From Humulus lupulus (taxonomy: Eukaryota > Streptophyta > Magnoliopsida > Rosales > Cannabaceae): DNA of 64,000 bases. The position numbers and the translations under genes were made by a program. Positions 21,001-31,492 of this stretch are shown here, piece after piece (the first letter of the stretch is position 1; every line of letters begins with the position of its first letter). The stretch is taken from NCBI RefSeq assembly GCF_963169125.1, contig NC_084793.1:136440297-136504296 (forward strand), in the 5' to 3' direction. The notes beneath the pieces were generated by a model. It saw nothing but the letters and a program-made list of their open reading frames with translations. It searched no databases and had not been told where the DNA came from.

Positions 21001-21305
21001 AGCTACACCGACCTCTCTGCGACCGGAGCAGCTTCTCGTACCATGAGCTCCCGTGCTGGTGATTGGGCCTTTGCCCGTCCAACCTCTTTTCGTTCGTCTC
21101 CTTCTCGGGCCATGATAGCTATTTCCTCGTCAAAAGCATAGAAGCCTTGTTGGTGTAGGTGGTAGAGCTCCTCGGACATCTGAGACAAAGTCCAACCAGT
21201 TAGCATTTTGACCGATGGAAAATGGCCAAAACACAGGAATTCCTAAGAAAATTGCTCGGGGAGTGGAGAAGGAAAGTAATTCTAGAGGGAAATGAGTGTC
21301 CTCGA
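18031..21305 (+). mobile_element. Tat-3: decayed Tat element, antisense-gene region only
   Basis: Outermost layer of the left nest. Only the region between integrase and 3' LTR is visible, identified by an antisense gene matching that of Tat-2 in domain order. The Tekay-like element is inserted at its left edge and copia-1 at its right edge (21306). Tat-3 orientation is inferred as plus because the gene is antisense in the other two Tat copies. Confidence 0.65.
18094..21206 (-). pseudogene. Tat-3 antisense gene, multi-exon, decayed
   Basis: Reads right to left. Exon 1 (21206 to about 20390): LYHLHQQGFYAFDEEIAIMA, then GLEAWSQSHLIAGASLSLHQ and FFFTNGFPTQTN, matching the PF04195-like domain of Tat-2 (AGAFLPLDKYFVDFF; DYKDQFF). 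Candidate intron 20389-20311 (donor GTGAGTATC, acceptor TTATATAG, 79 nt). Then GLLDIELELSHLAKEENL, an acidic linker, and MEEGNKAMHKTAEALHLL. Second candidate intron 18885-18805 has donor GCAAGTTAGC, where Tat-2 has GTAAGTTAAC, and acceptor GAATCTCAG. The last part is a long coiled coil (EELQAAKDEAWRAKEEVSK) ending at TAG 18094-18096. Several internal stops; start uncertain. Confidence 0.65.
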
Positions 21306-21786
21306 TGTTATGATTGGTTAAATACATGGTGAAATTAGTTAGGCACGAAGAGATGCAAAACCATAATGATTTCACAAAAGTCAACATGTGAGAGTTGACT
21401 TTCGGTATAGGCATTTATAAATCATCTTTTCGGGTCCAAAGGTTTTCTTTGAAGTAAATGAGAGTACCCAAAATAGTATGGGAGAATTTGGGGATGTTTT
21501 GAGACAAGTTTTGGAGCGTCAAGTCAGTGGCATTTGTGATGCGTCAGAGGAGACGCGTCGCTTGGCCACGAAATGGTAGACCCGGCGACGTATCACCTAG
21601 GCTGTTTGTACGAATCCGAATAGTGACGTGTTTTGGCTTCAAAATTAAAATTAAAGTGCTCTAATATAATTGGTTGAGTCTAATGAGGTTCGTATACTAT
21701 TTAAAGGGCTCATTTAAGTTAATTGGTGACTTGATCACCACCTTATCACTCTGGTTCTCAATATTACTAGTTTTTTCCAAGAAACT
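21306..21786 (+). mobile_element. Copia-1 5' LTR, left part
   Basis: Starts TGTTATGATTGGTTAAATAC, matching the 3' LTR from 43291. The match runs to CCAAGAAACT, where Tat-2 begins. Includes a TATA-like ACTATTTAAAGGGCTCA near 21696. The last five bases, AAACT (21782-21786), are the Tat-2 target duplication. Confidence 0.92.
21782..21786 (+). repeat. Target site duplication of Tat-2, left
   Basis: AAACT directly before TGCTGCACCCC, and again at 32250-32254. Confidence 0.93.
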
Positions 21787-22538
21787 TGCTGCACCCCAAA
21801 AATACGAGCATAATTACTCAGCACGGGGTACAACGGGCAAGCAAGCGTATGAAGAAAGTGTACATATAGAGCATCTTGCTAATTTTGGAGTGAGCAGCTC
21901 AAGTCAACTTGACAATCTACGACAACCAGATAGTCTCCAGATCGCTTCTTGCGCCAACAACTTAGTTCTAGATACGCCTTGCCCAGGTTGCCTTCATGAA
22001 ACTCTGAACATGATCTGTGTCAGTTCAGGTTAGTTCTACAACACCCAGCTCAAAGAAAGTTTTCAGCTCGCGAAAGCCTGGTTATGATGCACAATGAAGG
22101 ATCCCAAAAGACTCGGAGATTCTTTATACGCCTCATAAAGGCCCATATTTTATTATCCATTAAACTTGAAAGGAAATCATATATTTATGTAAATGGGAAG
22201 TTATCCAAAATTTTAAGTTACCATATTAATCTATGGTTACCCAAAACTGTCCATGAGAATCTACTATAAATACAAGGGGAATGGATAGAAAATGGGATCG
22301 ACTTTCTCTATGCAAAAACTCTGCTGAAATTGTCATAAACAATTTCCTCAAGAGTCCTAAATAGATCAATAAGGGTAACTCGTGGACTAAGTGGATTTTA
22401 ACCACTGAACCACGTAAAATTGTGTGAGTGCTCTGTGTTCATACTTTTTGTTATTTCTTATACATTTGGTTTACAAAATGCCTAATCTCTTTATTGTCAG
22501 ATTTCTAAATCCATTGTTGCCGAAAAATCATGTCAACA
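21787..22538 (+). mobile_element. Tat-2 5' LTR
   Basis: 752 bp, TGCTGCACCCC to ATGTCAACA. It has a TATA-like box (CTATAAATACAAGGGGAATG, near 22264) and the tail TTAACCACTGAACCACGTAA, a common U5 text in plant gypsy LTRs. Directly after it, TTGGTGCTTTCATTGAGAG (22541-22559) stands where the primer binding site should be; I did not identify the tRNA. Confidence 0.93.
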
Positions 22539-23741
22539 GATTGGTGCTTTCATTGAGAGCAGATTAGGCTTGAATTCACACGTAAGTTTCAACCCAACAA
22601 TTACTACGGTGGTCACTCGTTCTATGCGCGATAGCAAAACAGAGCAACCTGATGATTAAGAGGGTTACCATGCAACCATCCGAACTGGTGAAGGTACATG
22701 CGCACAACGCTACCTTGGAAAACAACATGTGGACCAAGACGATGATGGAAGTTCGGCCTCACGCCCACCAAATCCCCATCTTGGGTACTTGACAACCATC
22801 GAGATGGAAAATCCCCTGTTAAGGAACCACCTTGGCCAAGCCAATAAGAAAATTAAGGAGATGTTAACTTGATTACCCTCTCCTAAAACTGATGCTAATG
22901 TTGGAAGGAGGCAAGGTGGGTCCCACAAATCCCACAGGAACAGACTCCATGAAACACTCAACCTACCAATTCCCATAGGAATCATCAACATAACATCAGT
23001 TGTTCTGTCTGAACTGTGACCCTAAGTTCTGTACCTTCTGAATGGATTTCGCGAAATGCTCAACCTGCCAATCCTTGCAGGAATAATAATTTAACTTACA
23101 CTCCCAGGATTCATCCCGGACAGACAGGGTGAGTTGAAGTCGATTAAAGGAGAAGAGACATCCCAACAAATCCACCCGTGCCTCGACCGGTAGCTTTGGC
23201 ATGGAGAAACGAATCTGCCCTGCCTCCAACCCGGGAAATTGGAGTAGACCAAGGGCGAGCTAATCTAGTGTGTCCCGATGGAACAAGGATTGCTTCACCA
23301 ATAAGGCATCCTCCATTGGCGATTTGACATCCAATGCCACCTCGCTCACAGAGGAATACTTCAGCTTGAGGGAATAGTAGGAGAAATCTTCCCCCCTCTG
23401 AAGACACTTATATTTCGCGATCTCGAGCCAATAACCCAAATCCTCGATCCCAACCACGAGTTGTAAGCTTCGTGAATGGGAGCTATTGGACAGAGAGCCA
23501 GTGCGGAGGCAAGCATGAGAGCGACCTAAGGAATCATTAAGCTTCACAAAAAGTCTTTGCTCCGACCCGCAATCTGATCTGCGTGATCATTTGAGCTCAC
23601 AAAGAGGACATCCGACTCGCCACGATGATTTGAGTTATACTCAGGCCAGGGAGATTCTTCTATTGTACGTGACAATGGGAATGTCTTGCCTAACCGAGCT
23701 CAAGTTGGAGGGATAATAACCTGTCTAACATGTAAAATAGG
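22539..23741 (+). other. Tat-2 leader and degenerate gag N-terminus
   Basis: Plus-strand text such as EMENPLLRNHLGQANKKIKE (near 22800) looks like a decayed gag N-terminus with many stops and shifts. A weak internal repeat is seen (text like CACTCAACCTACCAATTCC near 22953 and GCTCAACCTGCCAATCC near 23058). Open frames on the minus strand here show no domain. Confidence 0.5.
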
Positions 23742-24640
23742 GTGGGAATTGGTAACCAACTCCCAAATAACCTAGAGACCAAGGGTCCAAACCTCGAACG
23801 GTTGACCTTAATGGAGGAGCTGATGAAAAGAATCTTGTCTGGGAAGGAAATTGATGATTGTGATTCTAATGAAGAGCTCAAGCCTTTTGCTCCCCATATT
23901 ACGACGACTCCGTATCCTGCTAGCTTCAGGATGCCAACCATGCCCACGTATAATGGATCCATTGATCTATCTAATCACTTAGGGACCTTCAACACACTGA
24001 TGATGGCCCACAATTTAAACGTCGACCTAAGGTGTATTCTGTTCCCCACAACATTGACTGGACCGACCAAACTGTGGTTTAATAAATATAGAAAACAATC
24101 AATCACTTCCTGGAAGAAACTTTTTTCCGAGTAAGACAGTTTCGGGCTGCAAAAGAACCCGAGTAGAGGGAAATTCATTGGCAAACATCAAGCAGCATCC
24201 TGATGAATCCTTGATGGCATATGTCAACAGATTCACAAATGTTGCAGCCCGAGCTAGAGACGCTTATGATAGATCTAAGCTCATGGCTATGAGAACGGGA
24301 ATTACCATGGGAAGAGATTTGTAGAAAGAACTCCGGAAAAAAGGAGTGAAGAGTGTAGATGAATTCTTTGCTCGAGCTCAAGAATGGATAAATTTAGAAG
24401 AGGCAAAGTCTGTTGTCACAGGAACCAACCAAACCCCCGTTTAGCTCGCTGAAGTGGGGATGGATGCTGCAGCTATGGCTTAGCCCGATACCCAGAATAA
24501 CTAGTCGGGGAGCAATAAACGAATAAAAAATGGTGAGGGTGACCAGAACGGGTGCAAGAAAAATAAGCACGGGGATAAATATACCTCCATCTACACTGCC
24601 TATACTGATTTAACGGATACACAAGAGCATATTTATGTAG
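23742..24640 (+). pseudogene. Tat-2 gag
   Basis: Structural protein of the particle. Retrotransposon-gag domain text: PASFRMPTMPTYNGSIDLSN (near 23918), HLGTFNTLMMAHNLN, FPTTLTGPTKLWFNKY (near 24040), then after a frameshift near 24132 HPDESLMAYVNRFTNVAARA and ELRKKGVKSVDEFFARAQEW (near 24334). Stops at about 24324, 24442 and 24481. No zinc knuckle is seen, usual for Tat gag. Text after about 24640 switches into pol. Confidence 0.82.
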
Positions 24641-25260
24641 CTAACTCTACTAGCCTTCCATGGAAGAAGCCCAGCCCATGAAGCATCAAAGGGCGAAAAA
24701 AGACCCAGCTAAGGTCGTGGCCTTAAATCGATTTATATCGAAGTCCACGTACAAATGTCTTCCCTTCTACAACTTCCTTAGGGTAAATAGACAATTTGAA
24801 TGGACAGAAGAATGAGAACAGGCATTTCAGGATTTGAAGACTCATCTCTCTGAGCGCCCTATGTTATCAAAACCGACTGCTGGGAAAGGTCTATACTTAT
24901 ACCTAGCTGTAACAAAAAATGCGGTCAGCGCTGTATTAGTTCAAGAGGAAAACTTAACACGATAACTGGTGTATTATGTGAGCAAGAGGCTTCTGGAAGC
25001 TAAATCCAGATATCCTCTAATTGAAAAACTCGTGTTTTGTTTGTTCCTAGCCTCGAGAAAACTCAGGCCATATTTCCAGTCCCACACTATACACATCTTA
25101 ACCAATCAACCTTTAAGGTCTTGCAAAAACTTGAGACATTGGGGCGTTTGTTAAAGTGGGCCATCAAACTCAGTCAATTCAAAATATTATACAAACCATG
25201 AACAACAATCAAGGACCAAGGGCTCACTAACTTCGTGGCCTAATATATTGGGTTCCAGGA
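24641..25260 (+). pseudogene. Tat-2 RT connection and first RNase H; PR and RT core missing
   Basis: Pol resumes with the connection text ALNRFISKSTYKCLPFYNF at about 24721, the position homologous to Tat-1 near 1695. Everything from protease through the YVDD motif is therefore absent (about 1.5 kb in Tat-1). Then FEWTEE*EQAFQDLKTHLSE, LYLYLAVTKNAVSAVLVQEE, LVYYVSKRLLEAKSRYPLIE and LLKWAIKLSQFKILYKP. Stops and small shifts occur throughout. Confidence 0.83.
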
Positions 25261-25780
25261 CGAACCAATGAGGGAACCTGTACAAGAGTCGTCGAAGCTC
25301 TTCAATGATGGGTCATCAAACAAGAATGGGTCTGGAGCTGGAATAATTTTAATTTCATCCGAAGGACATCGCTTCCATACGACTCTCAAGTTTTGTTTCG
25401 ATGCCTCCAACAATGAAGCAGAGTACGAGACATTATTGGCTCGAGTTTGGATAACAAATGAGCTGAAAGCAAGAGAAATTCAATTCTTTAGCGATTCTTA
25501 GCTCGTAGTTAATCAAATATTAGGGGAGTACCAAGCTTGAGGAATCAATATGGCAGCTTATCTAGCTAAGGTTAAAGGAGAACTGTTTGGATTCAAGTTC
25601 TACTTCGTCGAGCAGGTCCCCCGCGAATAGAACACTAATGCTGATGCTCTAGCTCGCTTTGCCACAACCAAGCAAACAGACACATTAAATGTGGTCCCCA
25701 TAGAATTCTTGGAACAACCAAGTATCGGGGAAGAGTTAGTGGAAGTCGGAGTAATTTTCACAGAACTGACCTGGATGACT
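25261..25780 (+). pseudogene. Tat-2 additional RNase H
   Basis: KLFNDGSSNKNGSGAGIILI (near 25299), ASNNEAEYETLLARVW (near 25406), FFSDS*LVVNQILGEYQ (near 25487) and E*NTNADALARFATTKQ (near 25624). The catalytic acidic residues D, E, D and D can all be placed, although two stops (about 25499 and 25627) interrupt. Same position in the element as the aRNH of Tat-1. Confidence 0.87.
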
Positions 25781-27017
25781 CATATTGTTGAGTACCTTAC
25801 AACTGGTAAACTACCAGAAGATTGAAAGAATGCAAGAAAATTATTGTATCATGTTCCATAGTATGTTATGGTCGAAGAAATTCTCTATAGGCAAGGCCAT
25901 TCATTGCCTCGCCTGTGATGTGTTCTGCCCAAAGAAGCACAAACCATCCTTCTCGAAATACACAAAGGGTTTTGCAGAGACCACGTTAAGGGGAAAACTT
26001 GGCTCTAAAGGTATTAAGGCAAGGCTACTTCTGGCCTACACTCAAGAAGGTTTCAGCCTCGTATGTCCTAAAGTGCGATAAGTGCCAGCATTTTGCCACT
26101 ACTGCTTGAGCAGGATCCATGGAGCTAACCATGATTTCATCGCCTTGGCCATTTGCTATATGGGGGATTGACAATAATGGCTCGTTTCCAACTGGAAAGG
26201 AAGGATTTCACTATGCGATGGTTGCCATCGACTACTTTACTAAGTGGGTTGAGGCCGAGCCCCTGGCAACTATAACCTTGAAGAGAGTCTTAGATTTTGT
26301 CGTGAAAAATAATGCCGCTTTGGACTCCCAAAAAAGACCGTGTTCGACAACAAAACTCAGTTCGATAGTGACCTTTTCACAAATTTTTGTGAGAAGTATG
26401 GTATAAACAAGAGTTTCTCTTCAGCGACATACCCTCAAGCTAATGGACAGGTTGAGGTAGTAAGCCAAACCGTAAAGGTAGGCATAAAGGAGAGACTAGA
26501 AGATGCTAAAGGACTATGGCCAGAACAGCTCCCGCAAGTGCTCTGGGCCTACAGGACCTCACATCGCACATCTACTGGGCACACACCCTTCTTTCTGACC
26601 TTTGGAAGCGAGGCTAAGCTCCCAGTGGAGGCTTTAGTGATGTCACATAGTCAAAGAACCTATGACCAAGATCTGAATCATGACCTGCTTAATACATCCC
26701 TGGATTTCATTGAAGAGCAGCGGGAGGAATCTCCATTATAGCTTGCCCATTACCAGCAAAGGGGTACTCACTACTTTCATTCAAAAGTCAAAGGATGTAG
26801 ACTCAAACTGGGTGATTTAGAGCTCCGAAGGGTGTTTTTGGTGAGAAAATATCCTAAAGATGGTGTAATGGGACTGAGTTTGGAAGGACCATACAAGATA
26901 GTGGAAATCTTGCGTGAAAGAACCTTCAAACTAGATCGGTTAAGTGGAATTGGTCCCACGGACCTGGAATTCTCTACATCTCAAAAAATACTATCAGAAA
27001 TAGGACGACTTTGTTAG
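25781..27017 (+). pseudogene. Tat-2 integrase
   Basis: The zinc domain is badly shifted (text EIHKGFCRDHVKGK near 25957). The core is clearer: PWPFAIWGID (near 26143), IDYFTKWVEAEPLATITLKR (near 26230), FDNKTQFDSDLFTNFCEKYG (near 26341), PQANGQVEVVSQTVK (near 26430), LPQVLWAYRTSHRTSTGHTP. The C-terminal region GLSLEGPYKIVEILRERTFK (near 26872) ends with TAG at 27015-27017. Acidic core residues look kept; frameshifts lie near 26080, 26330 and 26740-26830. Confidence 0.87.
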
Positions 27018-27390
27018 ATTTTAACATTTTTAGCATTTTTTCTTCTCTGTAACACTTGTTTATAATAGCCATTTTATTTTAATAACACAAGATTGCTACG
27101 TAATTTGAACGTGGAACCAATATTTTATCTTATTATTGTAATGTATCACGAGCTCATTTTGTAAAAACGATCTAGAATATTCATAAATTCTGATCGCTTG
27201 GGGGGGCATATAACACTTGAAGAGTCTTTGAAGTATTCATCAAGTTTAGATAAAATTTGCGCAACTTAGAATTTAGAAAATTGATTATTCAATGACTTTT
27301 CAAAGCTCGAATTTCCAAAGTAATTCGGAATACTAACTAAGTTAAGAAGATTCACAGTAAAACAAAACCTAGAATTCAACTAGGTAATCC
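27018..27390 (+). other. Tat-2 3' UTR
   Basis: AT-rich non-coding sequence after integrase. A G-run (CTTGGGGGGGC, near 27199) resembles an internal polypurine tract. Nothing else recognised. Confidence 0.55.
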
Positions 27391-27570
27391 TAGATATAAC
27401 CAGGTCAGAGGCCTGATTCTTAACATGTGTAACACTATTAGGTGAGCAAACTCTTGGATATAACCAGGTTTGAGGCTTGATTCTTAACAAATGTAATGCT
27501 ATTAGGCGAACAAACTCCTAGATATAACAAGGTCATCGACCAGAATTAACTAGTCGAGCCATCATGCATT
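27391..27570 (+). repeat. 63-64 bp tandem repeat in Tat-2 3' UTR
   Basis: About 2.7 copies. Units start CTAGATATAACCAGG (27391), TTGGATATAACCAGG (27455) and CTAGATATAACAAGG (27519), each followed by TTCTTAACA and CTATTAGG blocks in the first two. It is in the same relative position as the 27-bp repeat of Tat-1, but the sequence is unrelated. Confidence 0.85.
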
Positions 27571-27845
27571 TATCTAGATCTAAAGTTAACCCCTATGACT
27601 ATGCAAATGTACAAGGACTTTATTAAAAAAAAAAAATAAGAGTTCATAAACATGGATAGATAATAGATTAAGGGGAACGAAATATATATCAAAAATTAAT
27701 AAACATGTACAAATGTAAGTATGTGAATAACCCCGAACTGAGCTTGAAGGCGATTGTCTCAGCTTTTGAAAACTTAATTACAAAGGGTTCAAAGAACCGA
27801 AAATGAAACATAAAATAAAAGAAGAAGAGGACACCCTAGACATCA
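27571..27845 (+). other. Tat-2 non-coding sequence before antisense gene end
   Basis: AT-rich; contains a run of A at about 27626-27639. No feature recognised. Confidence 0.5.
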
Positions 27846-30481
27846 CTAGGCTCTGTCAACATGCCCATGTCGTGTCACCTCTTCATCACCTCCTTCAGTA
27901 GCTCTAGAAGCCTCTATGGTCTCGGAGGGCTCTTGTGATAGTCGGTTCTGGAACTTGGTGAGGTATTTCCCCCAAAGTTCCACATCCATAAATAAGAAGT
28001 CTCCTTCCTGGTTGTACGCCCAGCACCGATATAGCATTTCCTACAGAGAGCCCGTTGCCTCGGCAATCTCCTGTTGGGCCTTCTCAGCATCCTGCTTGGC
28101 ATTCTCAACATCTTGTCTGGCTCTCTCCTTGACCTCGGACAACCTCTTTTTAAGCACGCCGACTTCCTCAAGTTTCTTTTTGAGGTCATCGATCTCGACC
28201 TGTAGTTGGTCTCGACGCTGGTTCACCTCGATGATCTATCCCTTGGTGATTCGCTCATTGTCCTAGGATACCACCAGAGTGGCCCTGGCCTCCTCTCTTT
28301 GAGCTCAGATCCAGGAGATTCCACATATTTGGGCTAAGCAAGACTACAAAAGAAAAATATATAACAGAGTTAGTTCGCGGAAAGGAAAAAATTATGTGCA
28401 GAAAGAAAGAGGGGTTAACTTACAGTCAGATTCATTCCCAAGGCCGACTCCAGGATGTTTTCCAGGGGATGCTCCTCTATGGCTCTCAGGTCCTTGATGT
28501 TCACCTGATTGCCATGGCCCACCAGGTTATTTGTCATCTCATGGAGGGACCCGTGAACTTCTTTCAGGATCATTTTGACCTCACGCGGCATAGCTGGGAG
28601 CTGCACAGATGGGGTCTTGCCTTGTATAACTTGAGGAATCAGAGTAGGTTCATGAGGAAGAGAGGAAGGAGCATTGCAAATGGTAACTGTGGTTAATTGA
28701 GTTGGCGGCTGCTTTGATTGCTGCTGCTTTTAGGAGGAGTTGTTACCTTTATCTTTTGTAGGGGAGCCAGTGGTAGCTCTGGCTCTAGAGGTGGTTTTCT
28801 TTGATACTCTTTGCCTCTTGACGACTGGTCCAGCTCTGACCCCAGTAGGCTTGAAGGCAATCTTCAAGTCCATGTTTTCATCTGCAAAAGGGCAAGAAAA
28901 ATATTCTAATCCAAGAAATGATTAGTGAAGATAACACAAAGTAAAGAACAACAGAACGAGAACCCTTCCCTGCGAAGTAGAGGAGGAAACTACTATGATC
29001 GACTCTGGGTCATGAACCGGGCTGGGCAAAGCCTCTAACTCTTGGATTACTAGAGGAGGGGGTGGTTCTAGTATTATTACATTGAGAGACCTACGAGTTT
29101 GGGCTCTTCATTTGTACTAGACTTGTGCTCGTCCTGCCTAATACCTGGGGTAAATATACCATGACATAGGAAGGCTATGACAAAAGGTTTGTACCGTATT
29201 GTTAAAAAATAGTGGACCTAAAATACAAGGTGTTGTCTACCACTATAATACATTTGGGATAAATATAATCATGGCGCACGACCAGTTGATCAACACACTA
29301 GAGTAAGGTCACAATCAGGTCCGGTTCAACCGAATGTCGGCTCACGAGCTGCCTCGAATTGATTCGGAATAGCCTAAACCTGGCAGCAACCTGGTTTATT
29401 TCTCTATATGGATTACCTTGGTCAAAGGTGCCGGCTACTGCCCCCGATTTAGCATAGGCTTGACCAGAACCATGTCTATCTTCAGGAACTCTTCTTTTAT
29501 GCACCAATTGTGTGACCTCCTCTTCCTCATCACCCTCCTCAATGACTGGAAGGAGCTCCGGGGGAGGAGGGAGCTCGGGGAGGGGACCTCGGGCCCTGAT
29601 GGCCAGTATCTGATCCTTACAGATCAGCTTGCAAGACACCATGGTGGCATCATTCACCACCATCTGGAACTCTTTCTCCTTGGCAGGAGCATTGGCCAGA
29701 GTCTCATATTGACCTCCAAGGGTCTCTGACCGCCTCGTTCTCTTGTATATAGCTGCACAAGGTAACAACTCGATCATAATAAGTTTTAACTTGGTTAAGA
29801 TAAAGAATTCAAGTACAAAGTTCAAAAGTTAAGAAACTTACGAGGACAGTTGAAGTATCGATGAGTGCAATTCTTGAACCTGTTTGACATAAAGAATTGG
29901 TCCTTATAGTCATTCGGGTGGCTGGGGAGGTCGATGATGGAGGCTGTGTTGGGGAATCTAGTGAGGTAGTAGAAACCATCACCTTGGCTCTTTGACTCTG
30001 GATTGGCCTTGAGGTAGAAGAAATACATAATATCGGCAGGGGTGGGGACAATGAGAGTTGATACAAATTTGGGGAGGGGGGGGGGGGGGGGAGCTGGAAC
30101 GATGCCAGTTCAACGTAGTTTAAAAAAATCTACGAAGTACTTGTCCAGAGGAAGGAAGGCACCTGCCTTCAGGTGCTCATCACTCCAAGCCCCAAAGTCG
30201 TCCTAGAGCGGGGTATACCTCTGCTCTCCATCAATGGAGGGCGGACAACAAGTATTTTTGAGCCCATCTCGATCTTGTGACTCAGTAAGATTTTTTTCAC
30301 CTTGCCCTGAGTCTTTATCTGAGACTCGATATGCTTGGCCTCGAAGAAGGTGTCGGGGCCAACCACGACCTATCTATCCACCACTGGGCCAAAGTGGGGA
30401 ATAGAGGTCTCGGAAGCATCGTGCTTATTTTTGTTCTGGGAGGAGGAGCTTGCCACTGATTTATTTTTCTGACTGGCCATA
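27846..30481 (-). pseudogene. Tat-2 antisense gene, multi-exon, decayed
   Basis: Starts MASQKNKSVASSSSQNKNKH at about 30481. Exon 1 carries AGAFLPLDKYFVDFF (near 30160) and DYKDQFFMSNRF (near 29915), the PF04195-like region shared with Tat-1 and Tat-3; it holds stops (about 30371) and a 16-G run at 30076-30091. Candidate intron 29841-29753 (donor GTAAGTTTC, acceptor CCTTGTGCAG, 89 nt). Exon 2: TLGGQYETLANAPAKEKEF and an acidic linker. A later exon begins after TTTTGCAG near 28882 and ends GMNLT before intron 28423-28344 (donor GTAAGTTAAC, acceptor TTTTGTAG, 80 nt). The last exon is a coiled coil (LQVEIDDLKKKLEEVGVLKK) with one TAG at 28041-28043. Confidence 0.7.
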
Positions 30482-31480
30482 ATTTAGTTTGCTTGGTGAC
30501 AAAGCGGTCTGTTAGAGGCGACCTAGGATATAACCTCACTTTGATAATAGAAGTGAGGGCAACATAAAGTTTTGGATTTGGTCTACTCGACCTAAGATAC
30601 CTACGAGCTAAATTCTCACCTAACACTAATACGCAAGTTCACGCACGGTCAGTAATCATGTGCTATAACCTCAGGAAACCTTGGTACTTTAGGATTCGCG
30701 TGTCAGACCCAGTACCTCTATAGAAAGAGGTTTAATGAAAAACCACTCTTGATACCGTGACCCTTAAGCAACCTAGAACTGAACCTAAAAAACCCTCAAA
30801 TTTTCAAATTCGGATATTCAAATATTCCATTTTAAACCAAGAAAACCTAGAAACTGACCCATTTTCTCTGGTGCATTATTCCTAGTCGTTCCCAATGCTA
30901 TCAGTATTGGTCACATATAAAACCAAAACTAAACTCGTACAAGACCGAAACAAATAAAAAAAAATACTGAAAAATTTCGAAAACTTATTAGAAAATAAGA
31001 AAATGAAATTTAAACTAGATATAGAAATACTTAATGTTAGGTTTCTTGGTCAACGAAATGAAAAAGATCAGGGAAGAACATGAAATGCTAGAAGAATCCA
31101 AGATGAGAGTCTGAAAGCTCCTGGAAAACAAGGGAGTGCAGAGAGCTTTGAGTATTTTGAAAAGAAAGAAAATAGGAAAATTTTGAATGCAAAGGTGGTA
31201 AGGCTCAGGCTTGGTTTCCCTATTTATACGTAAACTTTAGGAAACGATCTAGGCCACACTATTAGATCAGTTTAAGATCAAAGGGCTTGAATTAAATAAA
31301 CCAAGTGGTGACAAAAAGTTGACAAGACGACTGTCACAGTACTGGAATCCCAAACATGCACCTATTACAGATAGGCACGTGTCATATACTCGAGTGAGTG
31401 GGTGGGCACATTTTCTCATAACAGAAGCTGAAAAGCCCCTACTGTGCATGTCAGAAGTGATGTCATGCATGTGACGGAGC
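30482..31480. other. Tat-2 non-coding sequence upstream of antisense gene
   Basis: About 1 kb without a recognisable domain. It would hold the promoter of the antisense gene; minus-strand TATA-like text (CGTATAAATAGGGAAACC, plus about 31217-31234) is present. Confidence 0.45.
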
Positions 31481-31492
31481 TTGGGGGGCAAA
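31481..31492 (+). promoter_or_regulatory. Tat-2 polypurine tract
   Basis: TTGGGGGGCAAA lies directly before the 3' LTR start TGTTGTACCCC; it would prime plus-strand DNA synthesis. Confidence 0.7.

Noticed and set aside
22710..23547. Minus-strand open frames opposite Tat-2 gag leader
   Set aside because: They are shadows of the decayed plus-strand gag and leader; no match to the antisense genes, which lie on the other side of integrase.
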